Shown here one piece after another: positions 1 to 8,456 of a stretch of 64,000 nt of DNA (positions within the stretch are counted from its first letter, which is position 1; each line of letters opens with the position of its first letter). The notes beneath the pieces are model-generated. The model was given only the letters and a program-made list of their open reading frames with translations, did not search any database and had not been told where the DNA came from. The translations under genes were made by a program, and so were the position numbers. The DNA is from Aliishimia ponticola (GTDB taxonomy: Bacteria; Pseudomonadota; Alphaproteobacteria; Rhodobacterales; Rhodobacteraceae), in the NCBI RefSeq assembly GCF_004803475.1, contig NZ_SRKY01000001.1, positions 1,178,001 through 1,242,000 of the forward strand, given 5' to 3'.

Positions 1-207
1 GAGCGCGGCATGAAACAGGTCACCGATACCGGGGCCATCGAAAAGGCCGTGGACGAGATCATCGCCGCAAACCCCGCGCAGGTCGAAAAGGCCAAGGAAA
101 ACCCGAAACTTGCGGGCTGGTTCGTGGGTCAGGTGATGAAAGCCACCGGCGGCAAGGCCAATCCCAAAGCGGTGAACGAGATCGTCGCGAAGAAACTCGC
201 GGGATAG
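1..207 (+). CDS. gatB: Asp/Glu-tRNA amidotransferase subunit B, C-terminal fragment
   Basis: The window opens inside this gene; the visible 68 codons are its last part. The residues [20 protein letters not shown], followed by a segment ending [18 protein letters not shown], are typical of the GatB C-terminal (YqeY-like) helical domain that helps bind the tRNA. GatB is the kinase/transamidation partner in the GatCAB complex, which converts Glu-tRNAGln or Asp-tRNAAsn to the amidated forms in the cytoplasm. The stop lies 3 nt before the next gene, so the two are probably co-transcribed. The catalytic part lies outside the window. Confidence 0.88.
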   Translation, partial: ERGMKQVTDTGAIEKAVDEIIAANPAQVEKAKENPKLAGWFVGQVMKATGGKANPKAVNEIVAKKLAG

Positions 208-210
208 CAA

Positions 211-708
211 ATGCTGGAGTCGCTTTCCAAGGTTGTGGCAATGCTGGGCGTGATCAGCAGCGCAATTCTTGGATGGCTGTACTTCGTTTACGAACCGCCC
301 ATCGGCTGGAACGATGCGGTCGAAACAGTGGCCAGCAACCCGGATGCGGCAACGCAAACGGAAGACGTCGCGCGGGAAACTCTCGCGCGGCTGACTGACG
401 CCACCCAAACCATTGCAGACACGGCGGCGGGCAAAGGTTATTCCGACCTGCCGCCGCTGTTGATCACCCAAGACCCGGTCTGGGTGGCGCGCTATGCCTC
501 GGCAAATTGGAAGGTTCCCGGCGTCGGCCAAGTGTCGATCGGTGTCAATGGGTTCAACGGCGGGCGCGCGTGGATCAAATACGGCGATCAGGAAGGCTAT
601 TACAAATCCGGCGATGTGTTTGATATTCCCGGCAGTTCCTGCACGATCACGCTCGAAACCGTTGATGAGCCCAACCTGCGTGCCGGGTTGCGTCGCACCT
701 GCCCATAA
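211..708 (+). CDS. Hypothetical membrane-anchored protein
   Basis: This 165-residue protein is not one I recognise. It has one N-terminal hydrophobic segment (about residues 8-27, ending GWLYFVYEPP), which looks like an uncleaved anchor. A polar helical stretch follows, then a C-terminal part (about 95-165) rich in beta-forming residues with GQVSIGVNGFNGGRAWIKYG. Two cysteines lie in the last third (SSCTITLE and RRTCP) and could form a disulfide if the domain is periplasmic. It starts 3 nt after the gatB stop, which suggests it is read from the gatB message. No function is inferred. Confidence 0.6.
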   Translation: MLESLSKVVAMLGVISSAILGWLYFVYEPPIGWNDAVETVASNPDAATQTEDVARETLARLTDATQTIADTAAGKGYSDLPPLLITQDPVWVARYASANWKVPGVGQVSIGVNGFNGGRAWIKYGDQEGYYKSGDVFDIPGSSCTITLETVDEPNLRAGLRRTCP

Positions 709-964
709 CCCGCCGCGGCGTGCCCATACAGCTATCGTCGTTGGCAATTTTCCTGTGCGGACCGTCGCGGCACCACCGATGTTATCGGGCGGCGCGGGTT
801 AGGCAGTTTTGCTCAATGGAACGTCCGGCGGTGCATCGCACAGCATATGTGCCAAATCCCGCCCCGCGCGCCTTTGAAACCGCCTAAGTTCCGCTACGTA
901 ACGCGCGAAGGAACCGATCGGGCGACACCTTCCCTCCGCGCACATGCGCCGTTACAAAAACCGC

Positions 965-1441
965 ATGACTGATATACCCTTCCGCTCTTCGTTGATGACC
1001 GTGAAGCCCGAATGGATCGACTTCAACGGTCACCTCAACATGGCCTATTACAACGTCCTGTTCGATCAGGGCGCGGATGACCTGTTCACCATTTTCGGTT
1101 TTGGGCCAGAATACCGGGCAACGACGAATTTCACGACCTTCTCGGCCGAATTTCACGTCTGCTACCTGCGCGAATTGCACGAAGGCGCGCGGGTCTATGT
1201 GACCTCGCAACTTATCGATTTCGACGCCAAGCGCTTTCACTTCTATCAGGAGCTTTGGCACGAGGATGGCTGGCTGTCTGCCACGGGTGAAGGGCTGGGA
1301 CTGCATATCGACCTGTCCGGGCCACGTGTCGCGCCGATGCCGGACGCCTCCTATGCCGCGATGGAAAAACTACTGGCCGCCCACAGCCAACTGCCCCGCC
1401 CCGAACGGGTCGGACGCCGCATCGGAATTACGCGCAAGTAG
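965..1441 (+). CDS. Hotdog-fold acyl-CoA thioesterase family protein
   Basis: This 158-residue protein carries the hotdog-thioesterase signature DFNGHLNMAYYNVLFDQGAD near the N-terminus, which in the 4-hydroxybenzoyl-CoA thioesterase family holds the substrate-binding turn and catalytic acid. Such enzymes hydrolyse acyl-CoA thioesters in the cytoplasm. The family also includes thioesterases associated with carnitine dehydrogenase, so the substrate cannot be read from sequence. The ATG at 965 was chosen because the family starts a few residues before this motif; another in-frame ATG is at 944. Neither has a strong ribosome-binding site. The preceding 256 bases show nothing clear. Confidence 0.75.
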   Translation: MTDIPFRSSLMTVKPEWIDFNGHLNMAYYNVLFDQGADDLFTIFGFGPEYRATTNFTTFSAEFHVCYLRELHEGARVYVTSQLIDFDAKRFHFYQELWHEDGWLSATGEGLGLHIDLSGPRVAPMPDASYAAMEKLLAAHSQLPRPERVGRRIGITRK

Positions 1442-1563
1442 GGTCGGGAATACCGCCATACCCACAGTGCAGGAAAATACACTAAGCTCCCGTTAGTTTC
1501 ATACTGGGGGTGCCGGACCACGTCCTGAGGCCCCCCCCAACATTCAAACAGGGAGTTTCCTTC

Positions 1564-3558
1564 ATGGCCGATATTCAAGGCACCAGCATCCGCATTGCCG
1601 ATACGTTCAACGATATTCCTGCGAGCACGCTCGACGGCGGGATCGACGCGGCCTTTGCCACCGTCAATGGCGCGACGTTTCTGTATGCAACCGGCCAGAC
1701 TGCCGATGGATTTTCGATTTTCTCGGTGGCTGCGGACGGGTCTTTGACATTTCTTGACAGCATCACGGATACCGGTGGAACAACCCTTGATAACGCGAGC
1801 GATATCGTCTCGTTTCAGGTCGGGGGAAATCAGTTCATCGCTGTAGGCGGTGAATTCGATGACGGCGTCGCGGTCTATGCCCTGTCCGACACGCCCGGCT
1901 ATGCCACCTTTACCGATGCGGTGTTTGACAGCGAAGACCCGGATTATGAATTGAACGGGACGTTCAGTCTGGCGGTGATGGAATACAATGACCGGGCTTT
2001 CGTGTTCGCGGCAGGTATCAACGACTCGGGCCTCTCGGTGCTTGAAGTTGACGGAAGCGGCAACATCTCCGTGATCCAGAACGTACCCGACGACGTCAAC
2101 ACGGCATTGAGCATCCCGCGCCTTGGCCAGATTGTGGATCGCGGAACAGGCTCATTTACCCTGCCTGTCACCGGTGGATCGCAAGGACTTTCGGTTTTCA
2201 ACGTGTCCTCAACCGGGATTGTCAGCCTGCAGACAACGTTCGAAGATACCTCGGTTCTTTCCGGCCCCGCGCACCCGGCGGGCGCTTTGATCGGAAATGA
2301 TGAATACTATTATGTCACCGACCGCAACAACGACACGACCAATGTCTTTGTCCGCGACGGTTTCGATCTGGAACTGATCCAGTCCTTCCGGTCCAACGCT
2401 GTGTTCAGTGACAATCGCGACGGTCAAACGTTCCAGTTTGGCGACACCTGGATCTATGCCACGTCGGAAAACAGCTCGGGCGGGACGACCTCCTTCTATG
2501 CGATCGACTCCATCCTTGGGTCGCCCACGGCAGGGCATCTCAGCCTGATCCAGACCCTGACGGATGGCGTGGATGGGGACGATCTGGCCTCGATCTGGTT
2601 CGGCGACAGTATCACGATTGATGGCACATCCTTCATCGTCGGCAGCGCGCGGCTCGACGACAGCCTCGTGATGTTCGAAGTCGGCGGCGGCGATGATGTG
2701 CTGGACGGGACGCAAAGCGCGGACACCATACGCGGTGGCAGCGGCGATGACGTGATCCACGGGCTGGGCGGAGATGACGAAATCGATGGCGGCAATGACG
2801 ACGACATCATCTATGCCGGATCGGGCATCGACACGGTTTATGCCTCTGCCGGCGCGGATAGAACCTTTGGCGGGTCCAATTACGATACGTTCGATGCGGG
2901 GTTCTTCAATGGCGCCGCAGGCGGGGTTCAGATCGACACCGCCTTTGATCTGTTCCGCACGCCAGATGGGACCAAGCAGCTTGTATCCGGCTTTGAAAAG
3001 CTGCTTGGCACCAGCCAGGACGACGACATTCGCGGCGACGATGCCAATAACGATCTGCGCGGCCTGTCGGGCAATGACGTGCTGAACGGGCGCGGCGGCA
3101 ATGACAGCTTGCGTGGCTCGAACGGCGATGACCGGCTTCTGGGCGCGGATGGCAACGACTTTCTCTTTGGCGGCTTCGGCGCGGATGACCTGCGCGGCGG
3201 CAGCGGCAGCGACCAGTTGGCGGGCGACGCGGGCGATGACTTCATGCTGGGCGACAACGGGGCCGACACCCTGAATGGCGGCGTTGGAGAAGACACCATG
3301 ACCGGCGGCAATGGTGCCGATATCTTCGTGTTCGAGAACTACGCGCTTGGCGCGACGGAATATGACAGCGTGCGCGACTTCACCAGCGGGTCTGACAAGC
3401 TGGATCTGTCGGATTTCGGCTTTGCCAACGCCGCTGCCGTACTGGCGGGCGCGACGCAACGCGGATGGGGCGTGCGGCTGGAGCTCGATTCCGATCAGGT
3501 GGTCGCGCTTGAGGGTTTGAACCTTGCCGATCTTTCGGGCGCTGATCTGATCTTGTAA
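1564..3558 (+). CDS. RTX-type calcium-binding secreted protein with N-terminal propeller-like repeats
   Basis: This 664-residue protein has no Sec signal but shows two blocks of glycine/aspartate nonapeptides (GGSGDDVIHGLGGDDEIDGG near residues 375-420, and a second block near 490-585 such as GNGADIFVF). These are RTX repeats, which fold as a parallel beta roll on binding calcium. The last 80 residues have the DSVRDFTSGSDKLDLSDFGF pattern seen at the C-termini of type I secretion substrates. The first 370 residues repeat a motif of the type (I)FLYATGQTADGFSIFSV, reminiscent of lactonase/YVTN beta-propellers. The ATG at 1564 follows cagggag at 7-nt spacing; a GTG at 1510 has no such site. No type I exporter is adjacent. 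An extracellular or surface role is inferred. Confidence 0.82.
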   Translation: MADIQGTSIRIADTFNDIPASTLDGGIDAAFATVNGATFLYATGQTADGFSIFSVAADGSLTFLDSITDTGGTTLDNASDIVSFQVGGNQFIAVGGEFDDGVAVYALSDTPGYATFTDAVFDSEDPDYELNGTFSLAVMEYNDRAFVFAAGINDSGLSVLEVDGSGNISVIQNVPDDVNTALSIPRLGQIVDRGTGSFTLPVTGGSQGLSVFNVSSTGIVSLQTTFEDTSVLSGPAHPAGALIGNDEYYYVTDRNNDTTNVFVRDGFDLELIQSFRSNAVFSDNRDGQTFQFGDTWIYATSENSSGGTTSFYAIDSILGSPTAGHLSLIQTLTDGVDGDDLASIWFGDSITIDGTSFIVGSARLDDSLVMFEVGGGDDVLDGTQSADTIRGGSGDDVIHGLGGDDEIDGGNDDDIIYAGSGIDTVYASAGADRTFGGSNYDTFDAGFFNGAAGGVQIDTAFDLFRTPDGTKQLVSGFEKLLGTSQDDDIRGDDANNDLRGLSGNDVLNGRGGNDSLRGSNGDDRLLGADGNDFLFGGFGADDLRGGSGSDQLAGDAGDDFMLGDNGADTLNGGVGEDTMTGGNGADIFVFENYALGATEYDSVRDFTSGSDKLDLSDFGFANAAAVLAGATQRGWGVRLELDSDQVVALEGLNLADLSGADLIL

Positions 3559-3737
3559 CCCTTCGCGGGCGGGGGAAGTGTTCCCCTTGCCCCACGGGCC
3601 GCCGCCCCTGACCATGCCCCGGACCAGCCCGCGGCACCGGCGCAGCGCGGACACGATGTCAGCTTAAAATTCCCCTCACCTTCCCGCGCCCCGAAACCGC
3701 TGCTATACGGGGGGAACGATTTTCGTGGGGGACAAAA

Positions 3738-4157
3738 ATGGCCGCATATGAATACAAGGTGGTTCCAGCACCGACCAAGGGTGTGAAAGCCAAGTCTGTC
3801 AAAACGCCCGAAGCGCGATTTGCCCTGACTTTGCAAGACCTTATGAACGAATTGGGCGCCGATGGCTGGCAATATCAGCGCGCCGACACCCTGCCCAGCA
3901 CCGAACGGTCCGGCCTGACCGGGTCCACCACCACATGGCGGCACGTCCTCGTGTTCAAACGCCAGTTGGTCGAAGATGCCGAACAGACATCCATTCTGGG
4001 CGAAGAGCATCTGGACGAAGCGCAGCCGCCCTTCGCCAATGATCCGTCCGACGAGATGGAGGATATCGCCGCAGAGGCCGCGCCCGTGCCGCTGCGCCCG
4101 GTGCCGCCCCTGCGCGCCGTGGATGATCCCGAACCGACGGAAAAATCAGACGTCTAA
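3738..4157 (+). CDS. DUF4177 domain-containing protein
   Basis: This 139-residue protein begins MAAYEYKVVPAP and has the DUF4177 pattern (YEYKVV, then LNELGADGWQ-like and HVLVFKRQ) over about residues 1-76. That is a short domain of unknown function in which a strand pair flanks an ELGxxGWE helix turn. The remaining 60 residues are acidic and proline-rich and probably disordered. The start has tggggga 8 nt upstream. The 3' end overlaps the opposing BolA-family gene by 12 nt. No function can be assigned. Confidence 0.75.
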   Translation: MAAYEYKVVPAPTKGVKAKSVKTPEARFALTLQDLMNELGADGWQYQRADTLPSTERSGLTGSTTTWRHVLVFKRQLVEDAEQTSILGEEHLDEAQPPFANDPSDEMEDIAAEAAPVPLRPVPPLRAVDDPEPTEKSDV

Positions 4158-4403
4158 ATCCAGAGCCAGCGCGTGAATGCGCGCGACCAGATCCTTGCCA
4201 AGCGCCGCATGAACCGCCCGGTGACGGGCAATGCGAGACTGGTCCTTGAAATGCGCCGACCGGATGCGCACGTTGAAGTGGCTCTCCCCGCCCTCCTGAA
4301 ACCCTGAATGCCCGCGATGGCGTTCACTGTCATCGACGACTTCAAGCTCCGTCGGATCGAAAGCGTTTCTTAACAGGTTTTCGATTTCGTCGCGTACAGA
4401 CAT
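4146..4403 (-). CDS. BolA-family protein
   Basis: This 85-residue protein has the BolA class-II KH-like fold. It carries the conserved SERHRGHSGFQEGGESHFNV-type region with the invariant His in the loop, and RIARHRAVHAALGKDL in the helical half that resembles the RHR..Y..L motif. BolA proteins partner with monothiol glutaredoxins to bind or deliver [2Fe-2S] clusters, and some affect transcription and cell shape. It is transcribed divergently from the J-domain gene 74 nt away. The order BolA, J-domain protein, cobS, cobT is recurrent in alphaproteobacteria, although here two response-regulator genes intervene. The subtype within the BolA family is not decided. Confidence 0.85.
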   Translation of the reverse strand: MSVRDEIENLLRNAFDPTELEVVDDSERHRGHSGFQEGGESHFNVRIRSAHFKDQSRIARHRAVHAALGKDLVARIHALALDLDV

Positions 4404-4477
4404 TTTTTAGCTCTTCCCTCTTCAATCCGCCGACCAATCGCTTAAACTCTGGCGTCCGAGTCGAAAAGGTGTTCCCG

Positions 4478-5110
4478 ATGCCCAAACCAGACCCCTTCGG
4501 TTTTGATATGTCCGTTTCTTCTTCCAAGAAGAAAAATCCGCGCGGTCGGCGCGGTATGTCTGGCGCATCTGAAACCTCGACCCGCATCTGTGATCATGAC
4601 GGATGCAACGAAGCCGGGAAGTTTCGCGCGCCCAAAGCGCCGGATGTTCTCGACGATTTCTTCTGGTTCTGCCAGCAGCACGTGCGGGAATATAACCTCA
4701 AGTGGAACTTCTTCGACGGCAAGACCGAGGCGGAGATGAACGCGCAGGCGACGTCGGACAAGGTCTGGGAACGCAACACCAAGGACTGGCGCGATCCCGA
4801 AGCGAAAGCTTGGGCGCGGCTGGGGATCGAAGACCCGCATCAGGTTCTGGGCGCGAACGCCACACGCAATCCGGGGCGCAACGGCTCCAACGGTGGCGGA
4901 CGGCGCCTGCCCCCGACAGAGCAGCGCGCGGTCGAGATACTTGAAGCCAAGGAAGACTGGACCAAGAAGGAAGTGCGCAAGGCGTACAAGGCGCTGATCA
5001 AAGTGCTCCACCCCGATATGAACGGCGGAGACCGCAGCCAGGAAGAGCAATTGCAGCTTGTCGTCTGGGCGTGGGATCAGATCAAGGACAGCCGTTACTT
5101 CAAGGATTGA
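4478..5110 (+). CDS. J-domain (DnaJ-like) protein
   Basis: This 210-residue protein ends with a J domain (about residues 148-208) containing VRKAYKALIKVLHPDMNGG. The HPD tripeptide that stimulates DnaK ATPase is present. The N-terminal 120 residues contain a CDHDGCNEAGKFRAP segment and FWFCQQHVREYN, two Cys/His pairs that could bind metal. This is the layout of the alphaproteobacterial J-domain proteins found beside cobS. There is no G/F region or zinc-finger domain of classical DnaJ, so it is a specialised co-chaperone. The ATG at 4478 has aaagg 8 nt upstream; an earlier in-frame GTG at 4469 is less likely. Confidence 0.85.
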   Translation: MPKPDPFGFDMSVSSSKKKNPRGRRGMSGASETSTRICDHDGCNEAGKFRAPKAPDVLDDFFWFCQQHVREYNLKWNFFDGKTEAEMNAQATSDKVWERNTKDWRDPEAKAWARLGIEDPHQVLGANATRNPGRNGSNGGGRRLPPTEQRAVEILEAKEDWTKKEVRKAYKALIKVLHPDMNGGDRSQEEQLQLVVWAWDQIKDSRYFKD

Positions 5111-5215
5111 GCAGCGCTCGCCTTCCGAATGCAGCGTTAAGGCCCTCCCGCTATCTTTCATCGCATCAACCGGTGGCATCTTGCTGTCGGATGAAACCGT
5201 GGTGGGGGTCGACGG

Positions 5216-5581
5216 ATGAAGTGCCTGATCGTCGAAGACATGGTCAGCGACCAACTGGACTTTGAAACGGCGATGATCGACATCGGCTTTACCTGTTGGT
5301 GTACGCGGTCAGCGGCAGACGGTGCGTATCTGCTGCTCACCCATGACTTCGACCTGATCCTGCTGGATTTGCAGGTTCAGGACGGCGACACGCTGCAACT
5401 GGCCGATTACATACAGGTCATGGGCGCGCGCAGCACGATCATCCTGTTAACCGGGTCCGGTGCCTTCCCCCATGGCGAGGCCGCGACGCTGTCGCCAAGG
5501 ATCGACTACGTGATGCGCAAACCGGTCAATATCGTCGACCTGCAATCGCTGGCCAGCTACGCCTGTACATCCAAATCCTGA
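5216..5581 (+). CDS. Stand-alone response-regulator receiver protein
   Basis: This 121-residue protein is a single CheY-like receiver domain. It has the acidic pair in LIVEDM (E7, D8), phospho-acceptor D51 in LILLDLQVQ, the switch Thr79 in IILLTGSG and Lys102 in MRKPVN. There is no output domain, so it acts by protein contact or as a phosphate sink. No histidine kinase is in the window. It is followed 197 nt later by a second receiver protein. Both sit where the J-domain gene and cobS are usually adjacent in related genomes, so they look like local insertions. Confidence 0.85.
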   Translation: MKCLIVEDMVSDQLDFETAMIDIGFTCWCTRSAADGAYLLLTHDFDLILLDLQVQDGDTLQLADYIQVMGARSTIILLTGSGAFPHGEAATLSPRIDYVMRKPVNIVDLQSLASYACTSKS

Positions 5582-5778
5582 GCCGTGGCCGCTGGCGCCT
5601 GAAGTGACGCAAATTTCAGCCTTCAATCGGCATATTCTGGCCGAAATTCTGCGCTTGCAAAGATAGTTGCTTCATCAAGTATTTTTTTACTATGGTGACG
5701 GTCAGGCTTGTGTATAAGCCGTCGCAAAATCGCGAATTTAACCAATTGAACCCATTTTTCAGAACGGAATCTGGTCCC

Positions 5779-6156
5779 ATGAAAAAAGTTATGGTTGTCG
5801 ACGACGATCCAGAGACCCGTCTGATTGTATCGGACTTGCTGTCTCGGCTGGACATCAAACATGAGGTCGCCGCCTCTGCCGGGGAATGCCTTGGCCGGTT
5901 GGTGAAAGATCCGAATTCCTACGGCCTGGTGCTGATGGACATTCACATGCCCACCCTGTCGGGGGTTGATGCCTCCACCTGGATTTCCAGCAGCGAGACC
6001 GATCCGCCGCGCAGCATTCCGGTCGTGGCGTTCACCGGCGACAAGACCTACCATTGTCGCAACTACGTTTCGCAATTCGGAATGAAGGATTTTCTGGCCA
6101 AACCCGTCACGCTGGACACGCTCAGCGATACGGTCGCCAGTTACGCGGCGCTTTAA
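5779..6156 (+). CDS. Stand-alone response-regulator receiver protein (second)
   Basis: This 125-residue receiver domain starts [20 protein letters not shown] and has D8/D9 in the acidic pocket, phospho-acceptor D54 in [12 protein letters not shown], Thr86 in VVAFTGDKT and Lys108 in FLAKPVT. It keeps the canonical receiver sequence better than its upstream neighbour and resembles receiver modules of hybrid kinases. It has no output domain. The upstream 197 bases are AT-rich compared with the surroundings and may hold its own promoter. The ATG at 5779 was chosen because the conserved first strand begins there; the frame is open to 5692 but that part is not receiver-like. Confidence 0.87.
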   Translation: MKKVMVVDDDPETRLIVSDLLSRLDIKHEVAASAGECLGRLVKDPNSYGLVLMDIHMPTLSGVDASTWISSSETDPPRSIPVVAFTGDKTYHCRNYVSQFGMKDFLAKPVTLDTLSDTVASYAAL

Positions 6157-6341
6157 CGCCGCAACACCGTTCCCCGCCGCCGAAATCGCCCAGGAAATGG
6201 GACCGTGACGGCGCGAAATGTCGGAACGTCATTTGGGGGGCAATGGCATTCGTCCTTCCCCTTGCACACAACATGAATATGTTGCACCAGAGACGCCGCG
6301 TCACAGGCGGCGCAAGCACTTGCAAGAAAGGCATGAGAGCC

Positions 6342-7328
6342 ATGGCAGACGGGTCCATCGACATCGACGCGAAACCAACCGAGGAGATTTCGGTACGGGA
6401 GGTCTTTGGCATCGATTCGGACATGAAGGTCAAAGGCTTTGCCGAGCGCAGCGACCGCGTGCCCGAGAACGACGAGACCTACAAGTTCGATCCCGACACG
6501 ACGCTCGCCATCCTTGCAGGCTTTACCCATAACCGCCGCGTGATGATCCAGGGCTATCACGGCACGGGCAAATCGACCCATATCGAACAGGTCGCGAGCC
6601 GTCTCAACTGGCCGACCGTGCGCGTCAACCTCGACAGCCATATCAGCCGGATCGACCTGATCGGTAAGGACGCGATCAAGCTGAAAGACGGCAAGCAGGT
6701 CACCGAATTCCATGAAGGCATTCTGCCATGGGCGCTGCGCAACCCCTGCGCGATCGTATTCGACGAATATGATGCGGGCCGCGCGGATGTGATGTTCGTG
6801 ATCCAGCGGATTCTCGAAGTGGACGGGAAGCTGACGCTTCTTGACCAGAACGAAGTGATCACGCCCCATCCCTATTTCCGGCTTTTCGCGACTGCGAACA
6901 CCGTGGGTCTGGGCGACACGACCGGGCTGTATCACGGCACGCAGCAGCTGAACCAAGGCCAGATGGACCGGTGGAGCCTTGTGGCCACGCTGAACTATCT
7001 GTCCATCGACGCGGAAACCTCGATCATTCTGTCCAAGGCGCCGCATTACAACACGGAAAAAGGCCGCAAGATCGTCAAGCAGATGGTCACTGTCGCCGAC
7101 CTGACCCGGACCGCCTTCATGAATGGTGATCTTTCCACCGTGATGAGCCCGCGGACCGTGATCGCATGGGCGCAAAACGCCGAGATTTTCCGCGATGTCG
7201 GCTATGCGTTCCGCCTGACCTTCCTCAACAAATGCGATGAGCTGGAGCGTCAGACCGTGGCGGAGTTCTATCAACGCCTGTTCGACGAAGAGCTTCCTGA
7301 AAGCGCGGCGAGCGTCAGCCTCGGCTGA
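6342..7328 (+). CDS. cobS: Aerobic cobaltochelatase subunit CobS
   Basis: This 328-residue AAA+ ATPase is one of the three subunits (CobN, CobS, CobT) that insert cobalt into hydrogenobyrinate a,c-diamide in the aerobic cobalamin pathway. It has Walker [14 protein letters not shown], Walker [11 protein letters not shown] and a sensor-type LFATANTVG, in a length typical of CobS. ATG 6342 is chosen over an in-frame ATG at 6333 because of its spacing from aagaaagg. cobT lies about 1.1 kb downstream on the same strand with two small genes between, and the large subunit cobN is not in the window. CobS forms a hexameric ring that stacks with CobT. Confidence 0.95.
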   Translation: MADGSIDIDAKPTEEISVREVFGIDSDMKVKGFAERSDRVPENDETYKFDPDTTLAILAGFTHNRRVMIQGYHGTGKSTHIEQVASRLNWPTVRVNLDSHISRIDLIGKDAIKLKDGKQVTEFHEGILPWALRNPCAIVFDEYDAGRADVMFVIQRILEVDGKLTLLDQNEVITPHPYFRLFATANTVGLGDTTGLYHGTQQLNQGQMDRWSLVATLNYLSIDAETSIILSKAPHYNTEKGRKIVKQMVTVADLTRTAFMNGDLSTVMSPRTVIAWAQNAEIFRDVGYAFRLTFLNKCDELERQTVAEFYQRLFDEELPESAASVSLG

Positions 7329-7530
7329 TCAACAAGGCCTTGAGCCACTGATTTTTACTGGCGGGCGTCATGATTCAGGTCATGGTGCCCGTTCTTCATT
7401 GGTGGCGGATGATTGTGCCTTCCCGCGTGAAGCCCTACCTGCTGCCCAAAAAACGGAAGGTGCCCGCCAGATTGTAAAGGTTTTGTGACACAGCCATTGA
7501 CCGGTCCGCTGCATGGGACAAACTGGGCGC

Positions 7531-7911
7531 ATGTCTTGTGCAAAGGTTTTCACCACTGCCGCCCTCCTGCCCCTGCTTTGCGCCGCCATGCCCGCGGCTG
7601 CGATGGGGCCCCGCGCCGATCTGGATCAATTCGCCATTTGCGCCGGACGGTTCTCTGCCATGGCAACGCAGCGCCCTGCGGACCATACCGACTTCGCCGC
7701 GCGGCGCGGCTGGTTCGCGGAACTGGCCGAAGCAGCGCGCCCGAATTCCGTTCCGGCAGATTACGTCGCGCAGGTGGAACTAGAAGCCTGGGCCGGTTTC
7801 ATGGTCCTTTTGCATACCGAAACCGCAAGCTTTAATTCCAATATTGCCAAGGGCGCGGCCCGCGCACGTCAGCGCGGATTGGCGGAATGTGAACGCCTGA
7901 TCTTCGGATAA
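7531..7911 (+). CDS. Small exported protein, first of a tandem related pair
   Basis: This predicted 126-residue protein has a clear Sec signal peptide (MSCAKVFTTAALLPLLCAAM, then PAAA). The mature part contains AICAGRFSA near its start and AECERLIFG at its end. The gene at 8014 has the same plan (ATCLGRFSA near the start, [10 protein letters not shown] at the end), so the two look like diverged tandem duplicates with two conserved cysteines. It lies between cobS and cobT. I know no family for it. ATG 7531 was preferred over 7513 because the signal peptide begins there. Confidence 0.65.
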   Translation: MSCAKVFTTAALLPLLCAAMPAAAMGPRADLDQFAICAGRFSAMATQRPADHTDFAARRGWFAELAEAARPNSVPADYVAQVELEAWAGFMVLLHTETASFNSNIAKGAARARQRGLAECERLIFG

Positions 7912-8013
7912 TCCCGCCGGTTCGGCGCTGCGACGCGGCGACATCATATCGGCAAACTGCCGTCGCACCGCCGGTTCACTTTTGACAAACACCTATCGTG
8001 TACTAATCCTGTC

Positions 8014-8397
8014 ATGGGCAAGAATGGTGCAATATCCGCCCTTGCGGCGCTTATAATCGGTCAGTTTCCCGGCCCGTCTTTCGCTGTGCCTGCCGATCCC
8101 GACCCGCTCTATGCCGGGATTGCCACATGCCTTGGACGGTTCTCTGCTGAAATCGAACATGCGCGCCTGCGGCCCGGCCCCGCTGAAGTAATCGCGCAGC
8201 GCTATTCTTCTTTTGATGAGCTTTACACAGCTATCGGTCCCGACCGCCGCTATCTTAGCCTGCGCATCGCGGCAAAGATGCAGCACCGCCAGTTGCTCGA
8301 CACGGCGCTTTTCGGCACCGATCCCCGCCGCGCCCGGCTGGCAGGACAACGCGCGGCCCGCCAGATTGCCAGCTGTGCGGAAATGCTGCTGAGTTAG
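8014..8397 (+). CDS. Small exported protein, second of a tandem related pair
   Basis: This predicted 127-residue protein has an N-terminal signal sequence ([20 protein letters not shown], probable cleavage after SFA). The mature domain is mostly helical, contains [11 protein letters not shown] near the start and [11 protein letters not shown] at the end, and shares its spacing and two cysteines with the neighbour at 7531. A periplasmic, disulfide-linked small protein is inferred. The function is unknown. It sits 59 nt before cobT on the same strand, so it may be co-transcribed with it. Confidence 0.65.
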   Translation: MGKNGAISALAALIIGQFPGPSFAVPADPDPLYAGIATCLGRFSAEIEHARLRPGPAEVIAQRYSSFDELYTAIGPDRRYLSLRIAAKMQHRQLLDTALFGTDPRRARLAGQRAARQIASCAEMLLS

Positions 8398-8456
8398 CGC
8401 ATTTCAAAGCCGCATTCCCCCTTGCCAATTCCGCCGCTGCGGGCGAATTGTTGGGC

